Below are positions 1 through 9,106 of a stretch of 64,000 nucleotides of DNA, piece after piece. The stretch is from positions 2,170,001 to 2,234,000 of the forward strand of contig NZ_CP047166.1 in NCBI RefSeq assembly GCF_016806125.1, written 5' to 3'. Each line of letters starts with the position of its first letter. Within the stretch, counting starts at the first letter, position 1. The notes under the pieces were generated by a model. It did not search any database. It saw nothing but the letters and a program-made list of their open reading frames with translations, and was not told the origin of the DNA. The position numbers were made by a program, and so were the translations under genes. The DNA is from Ponticoccus alexandrii. GTDB taxonomy: Bacteria > Pseudomonadota > Alphaproteobacteria > Rhodobacterales > Rhodobacteraceae.

Positions 1-2
1 CG

Positions 3-1277
3 GCAGAGGCCGTCGCAGGCGCCACCATCCCCGTCGACTGGACCGGGCCGAACGCGGATGGCGATTACATCGACGTCAGCCCGCTGGAGGAAGACCGCTA
101 CATCAACTACGCCTACACCCGCGACGGCACGCCCGCACAGCTGGTCATGCCGCCCGAGGCCGGCGACTACGAAATCCGCTATATCATGCGCGACGGGCGC
201 ACGGTGCTGGCGACGCAGGCGGTGACGGTCACGCCCGCGCCCGCCTCGGTCGAGGTCGCCGAGACCGCCCCGGTCGGCGCAACGATCCCCGTGACATGGG
301 AAGGCCCGAATTACGACGGCGACTACATCTCCGTCGCCCCGCTCGAGGAAGGCGGCTACATCAACTACGCCTACACCCGCGACGGCTCTCCCGCGCAGCT
401 GGTCATGCCGCCGACCCCCGGCATGTATGAGGTGCAATACGTCATGCGGCAGGACCGCACAGTACTGGCCAGCCGCATCGTCGAGGTGACAGAGGTCGCC
501 GCGACGCTGGACGCCGCAGAGACCGCCGCCGCGGGCGCGGCCCTGCCGGTGACATGGGACGGCCCGAACTACGACGGCGACTACATCTCGGTCGCGAAAC
601 CCGGCGACGGCGGCTACGAGGCCTATGCCTATACCCGCGACGGCAGCCCGGCCTCGGTCACCATGCCCGCCGCGCCCGGCACCTATGAACTGCGCTACGT
701 GATGCGACAGGACCGCACGGTCCTGGCCTCGCGCACGGTCGAGGTCGGCGCGGTTTCCGCCGCGCTGGACGTGGCCGAGACCGCCCGCGCCGGCGCCCCG
801 ATCCTCGTCGGCTGGGAGGGTCCGGGCTACGACCCCGACTACATCTCGGTCAGCAAGGCAGAGAACGAGGGCTACGACTTCTACGCCTATACCCGCAACG
901 GCAACCCGGCGCTCCTGCAACTGCCCATCGAACCCGGCGAGTACGAGATCCGCTACATCGCCGCCAGCGACGGCAAGGTCGCCCTGACGCGCAAGACCAT
1001 CACCCTGACCCCCATCGAAGCCACCATCGAGGCGGCAGAGACCGCCCCGCGCGGCGGCCGCCTTGGCGTGACGTGGGAGGGCCCGGACTACAAGGGCGAC
1101 TTCATCTCCATCGCGGTCGCGGGCGACCCGGACAACAAATACGCGGCCTATACCTACACCTCGGAGGACAGCCCGCTTCAGGTCAAGCTCCCCGATCTGC
1201 CCGGCAACTACGAAGTCCGCTACGTGACCGGTCAGGACAAGAAGGTCCTCGCCAGACAGGCCGTTACCATCGAATGA
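3..1277 (+). CDS. C-terminal part of a repeat protein (VWA-protein-type beta repeats), 5' truncated
   Basis: The frame is open from the window edge, so the N-terminus lies outside. What remains is 424 residues made of five tandem repeats of 85-87 residues, starting at nt 3, 258, 516, 774 and 1035. Each repeat contains an AETA(P/A)xG opening, a V(T/G)WEGPxYxGDYIS strand, a YxYTRDGSPA turn, a PGxYEIRYV strand and an RTVLA ending, which suggests a small beta-sandwich (Ig-like) module. From memory, this repeat occurs at the C-terminus of VWA-domain surface proteins of Rhodobacteraceae; the VWA domain itself would lie upstream and cannot be seen. Likely exported and involved in binding or scaffolding, but this is inference. 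It ends convergent with aglK. Confidence 0.75.
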   Translation, partial: AEAVAGATIPVDWTGPNADGDYIDVSPLEEDRYINYAYTRDGTPAQLVMPPEAGDYEIRYIMRDGRTVLATQAVTVTPAPASVEVAETAPVGATIPVTWEGPNYDGDYISVAPLEEGGYINYAYTRDGSPAQLVMPPTPGMYEVQYVMRQDRTVLASRIVEVTEVAATLDAAETAAAGAALPVTWDGPNYDGDYISVAKPGDGGYEAYAYTRDGSPASVTMPAAPGTYELRYVMRQDRTVLASRTVEVGAVSAALDVAETARAGAPILVGWEGPGYDPDYISVSKAENEGYDFYAYTRNGNPALLQLPIEPGEYEIRYIAASDGKVALTRKTITLTPIEATIEAAETAPRGGRLGVTWEGPDYKGDFISIAVAGDPDNKYAAYTYTSEDSPLQVKLPDLPGNYEVRYVTGQDKKVLARQAVTIE

Positions 1278-1285
1278 CCCCAAAC

Positions 1286-1310
1286 GGGCCGCCCCCGCAC
1301 CGGGCGGCCC
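1286..1310 (+). terminator. GC-rich hairpin after the repeat protein
   Basis: A perfect 9-bp inverted repeat (GGGCCGCCC / GGGCGGCCC) with a 7-nt loop begins 9 nt after the stop codon. There is no clear T tract, so intrinsic termination is uncertain. Confidence 0.5.
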
Positions 1311-1349
1311 CATTCACGACAGAGGCAGACAAAACGGCGCGACCAGCCC

Positions 1350-1433
1350 TTCTTCTGTCCAAAAATATCCTGGGGGAGCGCGCGCAGCGCGCGGGGGCAA
1401 AGCCCCCCGGTCGCCTGCCGCAAGGCAGGCGAC
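1350..1433 (+). repeat. Family A dispersed repeat, copy 1, plus adjoining hairpin
   Basis: Begins TTCTTCTGTCC, then AAATATCC, a GCGCGC hairpin and GGGGGCAAAGCCCCCC (to 1408). It is followed at 1410-1433 by a perfect 10-bp stem (GTCGCCTGCC / GGCAGGCGAC) with a 4-nt loop. It lies between two convergent genes, and the G-rich end is 7 nt from the aglK stop codon once the second hairpin is counted. Confidence 0.75.
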
Positions 1434-1440
1434 ACACCCG

Positions 1441-2532
<1,092 letters not shown>

Positions 2533-2556
2533 AAGTCCTCCCCCCTTTGACCGCGG

Positions 2557-4182
2557 TTAACCCGCCCTCAATGCCAGCGCGGGCTGCCACGGCCCCAGAT
2601 GCAGCCGCCCGTCCGGTGCCGGGGCCGCGCTGCCCAGTTCCTGCCCGATCTGGTGCCAGTCCCCCGCCGGCATCTCGATTGTCGCCGGGTCGGGGCTGAG
2701 GTTGATCGCGATAAAGATCTCCTCGCCGCCGCCGGACCGCGTGAAATGCACCACCTCGCCGGTGTTCGAGACGCCGCTGTGCTCGCCGCCAATCAGCGAC
2801 GGGTGCGCGTGCCGGAAATGGATCGCCTTGCGGTAATGGTGCAGCAGGGCGCCCGGCTCTTCCTCCTGCACGGCGACGGCGCGGTTCAGGTGCTCATGGC
2901 TGACCGGCAGCCACGGGTGGCCGCTGGTGAAGCCGCCGTTCTGGTTCGACTGCTCCCAGACCATCGGCGTGCGGCAGCCGTCGCGGCCCTTGAACTCGGG
3001 CCAGAACTCGATGCCGTAGGGGTCCTGCAGATCCTCGAAGGCGACATCGGCCTCGGGCAGGCCCAGCTCTTCGCCCTGATACAGGCAGGCAGACCCGCGC
3101 AGGGTCAGGATCAGCGTGGCATAGGCGCGCTGCGCTGCAGGCGTCAGGTCCCAGCGCGTCACATGACGCGGCACGTCGTGGTTGGAAAAGGCCCAGCAGG
3201 CCCAGCCGTCCGAGGCGACCGCGTCCACATGCTTCATCACGTCCGCCACGCGGGCGGCGGTCAACTGATCCTTGGCGAGAAATTCGAAGGCGTAGCACAT
3301 ATGCGCCTTGTCATTGCCCGAGGTGTACTCGCCCATGATCTCCAGCCCGCGCTGCGCGTCTCCCACCTCTCCGACGCAGGTGGTGCCGGGATATTCGTCC
3401 AGCAGCGCGCGGAACCGCTTGAGAAACTCGAGGTTCTCGGGCTGGTTCTTGGAATAGAGGTGCTCCTGATGGTTATAGGGGTTCACCGAGGGCGCGATAT
3501 TGGCGTTGCGCTTCTCGGGCGGCAGCGCAGGATTGCTGCGCAACTCCTTGTCGTGGATGTAGAAGTTGATCGTATCCAGCCGGAAGCCATCCACGCCGCG
3601 ATCCAGCCAGAAGCGGGTGACATCCAGAAGCGCATCCTGCACCTCGGGGCAGTGGAAGTTCAGGTCCGGCTGCTCGACGAGGAAGTTGTGCAGGTAATAC
3701 TGCTCGCGCCGGGCATCCCACTGCCACGCCGGGCCGCCGAAGATCGAGAGCCAGTTGTTGGGCGGCGTGCCGTCGGGCTGCGGGTCGGACCAGACGTACC
3801 AATCGGCACGCGGGTTGTCGCGGCTGGCGCGGCTTTCCATGAACCACGGATGCTGCGCCGAGGTATGCGACAGCACGAGGTCGATCATGACCTTCAGGCC
3901 CAGCGTATGCGCCATCTCGACCAGCGCATCGAAATCCGACAGCGAGCCGAACATCGGATCGACGTCGCAATAGTCGCTGACATCGTAGCCGAAATCCTTC
4001 ATCGGCGAGGTGAAGAAGGGCGAGATCCAGATCGCGTCGACGCCCAGAGAGGCCACATGCGGCAGCCGCGCCGTGATGCCGTTGAGATCGCCGATGCCGT
4101 CGCCGTTCGAATCCTGAAAGCTGCGCGGGTAGATCTGGTAGATCACCGCGCCGCGCCACCAGTCCTTGTCTTTGCTGCTCAT
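2557..4182 (-). CDS. aglA: Alpha-glucosidase AglA (GH13)
   Basis: Cytoplasmic GH13 alpha-glucosidase of 541 residues that hydrolyses the imported alpha-glucoside. The N-terminal WWRGAVIYQIYPRSFQD and DGIGDLNGI motifs are classic for the family. The nucleophile Asp is in GFRLDTINFY (about residue 198), the acid/base Glu in CVGEVGD (about 270), and the stabilising Asp in FSNHDVPR (about 335). The LDTINFY wording fits GH13 subfamily 23-type enzymes. The frame extends upstream to 4248, but the ATG at 4182 has a good Shine-Dalgarno (GGAAAGGACAG) and matches the family's usual length. It lies 65 nt downstream of aglG. Confidence 0.93.
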   Translation of the reverse strand: MSSKDKDWWRGAVIYQIYPRSFQDSNGDGIGDLNGITARLPHVASLGVDAIWISPFFTSPMKDFGYDVSDYCDVDPMFGSLSDFDALVEMAHTLGLKVMIDLVLSHTSAQHPWFMESRASRDNPRADWYVWSDPQPDGTPPNNWLSIFGGPAWQWDARREQYYLHNFLVEQPDLNFHCPEVQDALLDVTRFWLDRGVDGFRLDTINFYIHDKELRSNPALPPEKRNANIAPSVNPYNHQEHLYSKNQPENLEFLKRFRALLDEYPGTTCVGEVGDAQRGLEIMGEYTSGNDKAHMCYAFEFLAKDQLTAARVADVMKHVDAVASDGWACWAFSNHDVPRHVTRWDLTPAAQRAYATLILTLRGSACLYQGEELGLPEADVAFEDLQDPYGIEFWPEFKGRDGCRTPMVWEQSNQNGGFTSGHPWLPVSHEHLNRAVAVQEEEPGALLHHYRKAIHFRHAHPSLIGGEHSGVSNTGEVVHFTRSGGGEEIFIAINLSPDPATIEMPAGDWHQIGQELGSAAPAPDGRLHLGPWQPALALRAG

Positions 4183-4247
4183 CTCTGTCCTTTCCCGGCG
4201 GGTGCCTGTCCCGCCGTCTTTCCACAGGCCGGGCGTCTCGCCCTGCA

Positions 4248-5399
4248 TTACTTCACCGATCCCGCAAGCAAGCCGCGCACGAGGTAACGCTGCATGGCGA
4301 AGAAGACCGCCAGCGGCACCGCGATGCTGACAAAAGCGGCAGTGGCGAGGATTTCCCAGTTGCCGCCCCGGGTGCCCAGAAGCTCAACGATCTGGTTGGT
4401 CATCACCGTGGTCTTCCCGGTGGCGTCGATCAGGAAAACCTTGGCCACCAGCAGGTCGTTCCACGTCCAGAGGAACTGGAAGATGGCAAAGCTCGCCAGC
4501 GCCGGAAACGACAGCGGCAGGATGATCTTGGTGAAGATCTGGAACTCTGTCGCGCCATCCACGCGGGCGTTCTCGATGATGTCGCGCGGCAGGCCGACCA
4601 TGTAGTTGCGCAGGAGGTAGACCGCCAATGGCAGGCCAAAGCCCGTGTGCGCCAGCCAGACCCCCAGGTAGCCCTTGCCGATGCCGATGTTCAGGTGCAG
4701 TTTCAGAAGCGGGATCAGCGCCAGTTGCAGCGGCACCACCAAGAGGCCGACCACGAAGGCGATCAGCAGCGCCCGGCCCGGGAAATCCATCCAGGCCAGC
4801 GCATAGGCCGCGAAGGCCGCCACGACGATGGGAATGATCGTCGCCGGTATCGTCACCGTCAGCGTGTTGAAGAAGGCCTTTCCCATGCCTTCAGAGCTGT
4901 TCGAGAACAGCAGGTAGCGGTAGTTGTCCAGCGTGAACTCGGGCGGGGTGGTGGCGGTGACAAAGACCCGCTCGCCGCGCCGTCCTGCCATCTCGACATC
5001 CGCTTCCAGCCGATAGTCGCCGTTCTCCATCACGGTCATGCGCTCGCCGCCGCGCATCTCGGCGGTGTCGCCGGGCCGGTAGGCCGCCACGTCGCGCGCA
5101 TTTGTCCCCCATGCCGAGATCGGCGCCGGGGCCACACCCTCCTGTGTGTAGAGATTGCCCTCGATGACGAAAAGCGCGCCCTCCTGCACCTGCTCTGACG
5201 GCGCGGCGGTGCGCAGGGTCAGGCTCTGCTCGGTGGGAACAAGCGCCTTCCACCAGCCCGAGCCGGAGATCTGGTCGGCGGTCCGGAAGGACGAGACCAG
5301 CAGCCCCACGGTCGGAAACAGCCAAAGCGCCACCAGCAGCACGACAGAGATATGCACCGCCCATGTCAGCGAGGATTTTGTGCCTGCAATCGTGTCCAT
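4248..5399 (-). CDS. aglG: Alpha-glucoside ABC transporter permease AglG
   Basis: MalG-type inner-membrane permease of 383 residues. One transmembrane segment near the N-terminus (about 12-35) is followed by a large extracytoplasmic insert of about 130 residues, then five further segments. The EAA-type loop is present around ENARVDGATEFQIFTKIILPLSFPALA. The large insert between the first and second segments is the feature that distinguishes AglG from ordinary MalG. The start at 5399 follows GGGGGAGCGGAGAC; an in-frame upstream ATG at 5453 would overlap aglF by 41 nt and has no such signal. It lies 13 nt after aglF. Confidence 0.9.
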   Translation of the reverse strand: MDTIAGTKSSLTWAVHISVVLLVALWLFPTVGLLVSSFRTADQISGSGWWKALVPTEQSLTLRTAAPSEQVQEGALFVIEGNLYTQEGVAPAPISAWGTNARDVAAYRPGDTAEMRGGERMTVMENGDYRLEADVEMAGRRGERVFVTATTPPEFTLDNYRYLLFSNSSEGMGKAFFNTLTVTIPATIIPIVVAAFAAYALAWMDFPGRALLIAFVVGLLVVPLQLALIPLLKLHLNIGIGKGYLGVWLAHTGFGLPLAVYLLRNYMVGLPRDIIENARVDGATEFQIFTKIILPLSFPALASFAIFQFLWTWNDLLVAKVFLIDATGKTTVMTNQIVELLGTRGGNWEILATAAFVSIAVPLAVFFAMQRYLVRGLLAGSVK

Positions 5400-5412
5400 G
5401 TCTCCGCTCCCC

Positions 5413-6414
5413 CTACCGCATTTCGCGGCGCGCGTTGCGCACGTTCCAGACAAGGATCGGTGTCACCAGAACCATGATCACGATGGCCGAGGCCGACCCC
5501 ACACCCCAGTCGTTTGCGCGGAACAGCTTGTCGTACATGTAGTTGGCCAGAACCTGCGTCTGCCATTGCCCGTTGGTCATGGCAAAGACGATGTCGAAGA
5601 CCTTCAGCACGACCAGCGTGATCGTCGTCCAGACCACCATGATGGTCGACATGATCTGCGGCACCTTGATCCTGAAGAAGATCTGGAACGGGTTGGCGCC
5701 ATCGACGATGGCGGCCTCGACGGTTTCCTCGGGGATGCCGCGCAGGGCCGCGCTCAGGATCACCATGGCAAAGCCGGTCTGTATCCAGATCAGCACGATC
5801 ATCAGGAAGAAATTGTTCCAGAACGGGATCGTCAGCCATTGCACCGGCCCCTCGCCCGACAGCCAGACATAGACCGCGTTCAGAACCCCGATCTGCTCGG
5901 ACCCTTCCGGGCGGGCATCATAGACCAGTTTCCAGATCACCGCCGCGCCGACGAAAGAGATCGCCATGGGCATGAAGATCAGCGACTTGGCGATATTGCC
6001 CCACTTGATCCGGTCGGTCAGCTGCGCCGCCAGCAAGCCGAAGGCGGTCGAGGCGGCGGGCACCACAACCAGCCACAGCATGTTGTTGCGCATCGCCTCC
6101 CAGAACTTCGGCTCGGCCATCATGCGGCTGTAGTTGTCGAAGCCCACGAAGGCCCCGCCCTGCGCGCGGCTGGTGAAGGACAGCCGCAGCGTCTCTATGA
6201 CCGGATAGGCAAGGTAGAGCGTCAGCGCAAAGAGCGCCGGAAACAGGAAGAGCCACGGCCGGACCATATTGGCGCGATTGATATTGCGCCCGGCGTTCGG
6301 CCCCCTTGCGGGGAACAGCACGCGGTCCAGCAGCATGTTCGAAAAGTAGAAATAGGCGAGGCAGGCGCCGACGCCGATCACGATGGTCAACAACCCCAGC
6401 AGCGCCGGATGCAT
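5413..6414 (-). CDS. aglF: Alpha-glucoside ABC transporter permease AglF
   Basis: MalF-type permease of 333 residues that pairs with AglG to form the channel. An extra N-terminal hydrophobic segment (about 4-24) precedes a polar stretch rich in Arg and Asn, then the six-segment permease core. The EAA loop is visible around EETVEAAIVDGANPFQIFFRIKVPQ. It is second in the agl operon, 57 nt after aglE. Confidence 0.9.
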   Translation of the reverse strand: MHPALLGLLTIVIGVGACLAYFYFSNMLLDRVLFPARGPNAGRNINRANMVRPWLFLFPALFALTLYLAYPVIETLRLSFTSRAQGGAFVGFDNYSRMMAEPKFWEAMRNNMLWLVVVPAASTAFGLLAAQLTDRIKWGNIAKSLIFMPMAISFVGAAVIWKLVYDARPEGSEQIGVLNAVYVWLSGEGPVQWLTIPFWNNFFLMIVLIWIQTGFAMVILSAALRGIPEETVEAAIVDGANPFQIFFRIKVPQIMSTIMVVWTTITLVVLKVFDIVFAMTNGQWQTQVLANYMYDKLFRANDWGVGSASAIVIMVLVTPILVWNVRNARREMR

Positions 6415-6471
6415 GGCCTTTCCTCCCGCCGTGTCAGGTGGCGGGGACCGGTCCGGCCCCCGCCCGCCGCC

Positions 6472-7821
6472 TTACTTCAGCGCATCCCAGCTTTGCTGGA
6501 TCTCGCCCGCCACGTCCTGTGCCGACTTGCCGCCGACATATTCCACCATGCCGGTCCAGAAGGTGCCCGCGCCCACGCCGCCGGGCATCAGGTCAGAGCC
6601 GTCGAAGCGGAAGGTGGTCGCGTTGGTCAGCACCTCGCCAAGGGCCCGCTGGGTGTCGTCGATATAGGCCTCGGGGTTGGCGGCGGTCAGCGGCGTCAGA
6701 AAGCCGGGCTGCGCCATCATCACCTCATGCGCGAAAGGCGTTTGCAGGAACCGCAGGAAGGCCTGCGTGGCGGCGCTGTCCTTGGTGACGCCCATCAGTG
6801 TACCCGCGCCCTGCACCGGCTGGCCCAGATCCTTGCCCTCGTAGGCCGGGAAGTAGAAGAAATCCGCGTCCAGACCGACCTCTGTGCCTTCGGGGAAATA
6901 GGCCGGGATAAACGAGGCCTGACGGTGCATCATGCACTGCGGCGGTGCATCGAAGAGGCCCTTGGGCGAGTCGCGGAAATCCGTCGCCGCCACCGACCCG
7001 GCACCGCCCGCCACGTAATCGTCGTTCAACGCGAACCAGCCGAATTCCTCGATGGCCCCCACCACCTCAGGCGAGTCGAAGGCCAGTTCGTTCGTGACCC
7101 AGGCATCGTAGGTCTCAGGCGGTTGGGTGCGCAGCATCAGGTCCTCGACCCAGTCTGTCGCGGGCCAGCCGGTCGCGCCGCCCGACCCCAGCCCGATGCA
7201 CCATGGCGTTTCGCCATCCTCGACCATCTGCTCGGTCAGGGCCTTCAGCTCTTCCATGGTCTGGGGCACCTCGTAGCCGAAGTCCTCGAAGGTCTCGGGC
7301 ACGTACCAGACCAGCGATTTCACGTTGACGTTGAAGAAGAAGCCATAAAGCGCGTCCGTGCCGTCCGGCCCGGCGGCGGTGCCCAGATCGACCCAGGACT
7401 GGCCGGCGGCGTAGTTGTCCGTCACCCATCCTGCGGTCTCTTCGCTCAGCGGGGTCAGGAAACCGCCGGCGGCCATGTTGGCGGTCAGCCCCGGCTGTGG
7501 GAACACCGCGATGTTGGGCGGCGATCCGGCCTCTGCGTCGATGACGATCTGCTGCTCCATCGAGTCGGATCCGACGTAGGTGGCATTCGCCCCCGTCGCC
7601 TCGTTGAAAAGACCCACCAGAATGTTGAAAGCCTCGGCCTCTCCCGCCAGCCAGGGGCCAAGGATGGTGACGCTTTCGCCCGGGAAATCGCTGGCCACGG
7701 CGAAGGCGTTGTAGCCGTCCCAGTCAAAGGGTCCCTCGCCCGGCGTCGGTACGGTCTGCGCCTGCGCCATGCCCGCGACAAGCGCCCCAAGGGCCACGCC
7801 GATGTAAAACCGTCTTTTCAT
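6472..7821 (-). CDS. aglE: Alpha-glucoside periplasmic binding protein AglE
   Basis: Solute-binding protein of 449 residues that captures the alpha-glucoside in the periplasm. It starts with a Sec signal peptide (MKRRFYIGVALGALVAG, probable cleavage after AQA near residue 20). The mature part has the aromatic-rich composition of family 1 sugar-binding proteins. The ATG at 7821 is chosen because GGGAGGAGACACC precedes it and the signal peptide begins there; the open frame runs back to 7953 through the promoter and operator. First gene of the agl operon, controlled by the LacI-type operator at 7899-7912. Confidence 0.92.
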   Translation of the reverse strand: MKRRFYIGVALGALVAGMAQAQTVPTPGEGPFDWDGYNAFAVASDFPGESVTILGPWLAGEAEAFNILVGLFNEATGANATYVGSDSMEQQIVIDAEAGSPPNIAVFPQPGLTANMAAGGFLTPLSEETAGWVTDNYAAGQSWVDLGTAAGPDGTDALYGFFFNVNVKSLVWYVPETFEDFGYEVPQTMEELKALTEQMVEDGETPWCIGLGSGGATGWPATDWVEDLMLRTQPPETYDAWVTNELAFDSPEVVGAIEEFGWFALNDDYVAGGAGSVAATDFRDSPKGLFDAPPQCMMHRQASFIPAYFPEGTEVGLDADFFYFPAYEGKDLGQPVQGAGTLMGVTKDSAATQAFLRFLQTPFAHEVMMAQPGFLTPLTAANPEAYIDDTQRALGEVLTNATTFRFDGSDLMPGGVGAGTFWTGMVEYVGGKSAQDVAGEIQQSWDALK

Positions 7822-7898
7822 GGTGTCTCCTCCCGCCGGGCCGACGGCCCACGGCCACCCGCCCCTTTTGATATCCAAGGGCGCCCGACCCGCTTTAG

Positions 7899-7912
7899 TC
7901 AAAGCGCTTTGA
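7899..7912. promoter_or_regulatory. LacI-family operator in the agl promoter
   Basis: TCAAAGCGCTTTGA is a perfect 14-bp palindrome with the AGCGCT core of LacI-family operators. It lies just downstream of the predicted -10 of the aglE promoter, where a bound repressor would block transcription start. AglR, encoded next door, is the obvious binder. Confidence 0.75.
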
Positions 7913-7920
7913 GTACCGTC

Positions 7921-7949
7921 ACAGTTTCTGACTCGCCTCGTCCTGTCAA
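7921..7949 (-). promoter_or_regulatory. Predicted aglE promoter
   Basis: On the minus strand TTGACA (plus-strand 7944-7949) is followed after 17 nt by a weak -10, AACTGT (7921-7926). The perfect -35 and the adjoining operator support it; the -10 is poor. Confidence 0.5.
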
Positions 7950-8045
7950 CCATACATATCTTATGAAAAAAGGAAATTCACGCTGCGCCGCAGCTAAGGC
8001 TACTGCAAAGCGACATCAACCGGGGGCATGGAATGCCTTGAACAG

Positions 8046-8059
8046 CCGAAGCGCTTTGG
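8046..8059. promoter_or_regulatory. Second LacI-type operator upstream of aglR
   Basis: CCGAAGCGCTTTGG repeats the AAGCGCTT core of the 7899 site, with one mismatched pair. It ends 13 nt before the aglR start codon, suggesting autorepression, and looping between the two sites about 147 bp apart is possible. Confidence 0.6.
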
Positions 8060-8072
8060 GTCATATGAAGCC

Positions 8073-9098
8073 ATGAACCTGAAGCAGCTCTCGGCACATC
8101 TGAAGCTTTCGCAGACCACGGTCAGCCGCGCCCTGAACGGCTACCCCGAAGTCAGCGAGGCCACCCGCCAGCGGGTGATGAAGGCCGCGCGCGACCTGCA
8201 GTACAGCCCCAACCTGCGCGCGAAAAGCCTTGCCACCGGGCGCACTCAGGCCATCGGTCACGTGCTGCCGATTTCCAAACAGCACGAGATGGTGAACCCC
8301 ATCTTCGGAGATTTCATCTCGGGCGCCGGACAAACCTATTCCAGGGCCGGATACGAGATCGTCATCAGCCTTGTCGGCGACGACGACGAGGAAGCCGCCT
8401 ATCGCAACATCCGCATGCGCGGCAGCGTCGACGGAATCATCGTGCATGGCCCGCGCATGAAGGACCCGCGCATCCCGCTTCTGAAAGAGCTTGGCCTGCC
8501 CTTTGTCGTACATGGCCGCGCCTCGCAGATCGATACGCCGTATTCATGGCTCGACACCAACAACCTGCGCGCCTTCACCCGGGCGACAGAGTTCCTTCTG
8601 GATCTTGGCCACCGCCGGATCGGGCTGGTCAACGGGCTGGAATTCATGGATTTCGCCCACCGCCGCCGCGAAGGCTATACCGCCGCCCTGACCGCACGCG
8701 GTCTTACCGCCGATCCGGCCCTGATGCGGTCCGGCGAAATGACCGAGATCTACGGCTTTCGCAGCGCGCAAGAGATGCTGGCCGGGTCTGATACACCGAC
8801 CGCCTTTCTGGTCTCGTCGATGATCGCCGCGCTGGGCGTGCGCCGCGCGATCCACGACGCCGGGCTAGAGATGGGCCGCGATGTGTCGGTGATCACCCAT
8901 GACGACGACCTCGGTTATCTCAGGAACGGGCACGACGTGCCGATCTTCACCGCCACGCGGTCCTCGGTCCGCGCGGCAGGCACGGGCGCCGCCGAGATGC
9001 TGCTGAAGCTGATCCGCGAACCGGGGCACGCGCCCCTCACCCAGATGATGGAGGCCGAGCTGATCATCGGCACCTCCACCGGACCCGCCCGCCGTTGA
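8073..9098 (+). CDS. aglR: LacI-family regulator AglR
   Basis: LacI/GalR-type repressor of 341 residues, probably responding to alpha-glucosides. The N-terminal helix-turn-helix (MNLKQLSAHLKLSQTTVSRAL, then NGYPEVSEATRQRV) and hinge helix (SPNLRAKSLATGRTQAIG) are complete, followed by a periplasmic-binding-protein-like sensor domain. The family's typical start at 8073 is preferred; the open frame back to 8028 would put the operator inside the gene. It is divergent from aglE and heads aglR-bgl-glk with an 8-nt gap to the next gene. Confidence 0.9.
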   Translation: MNLKQLSAHLKLSQTTVSRALNGYPEVSEATRQRVMKAARDLQYSPNLRAKSLATGRTQAIGHVLPISKQHEMVNPIFGDFISGAGQTYSRAGYEIVISLVGDDDEEAAYRNIRMRGSVDGIIVHGPRMKDPRIPLLKELGLPFVVHGRASQIDTPYSWLDTNNLRAFTRATEFLLDLGHRRIGLVNGLEFMDFAHRRREGYTAALTARGLTADPALMRSGEMTEIYGFRSAQEMLAGSDTPTAFLVSSMIAALGVRRAIHDAGLEMGRDVSVITHDDDLGYLRNGHDVPIFTATRSSVRAAGTGAAEMLLKLIREPGHAPLTQMMEAELIIGTSTGPARR

Positions 9099-9106
9099 GG
9101 AGAGAC

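Noticed and set aside
5155-8076. Very long plus-strand open frame (973 codons) across the agl genes
   Set aside because: It is antisense to aglE, aglF and aglG, which have clear motifs; high GC removes stop codons in the opposite frame.
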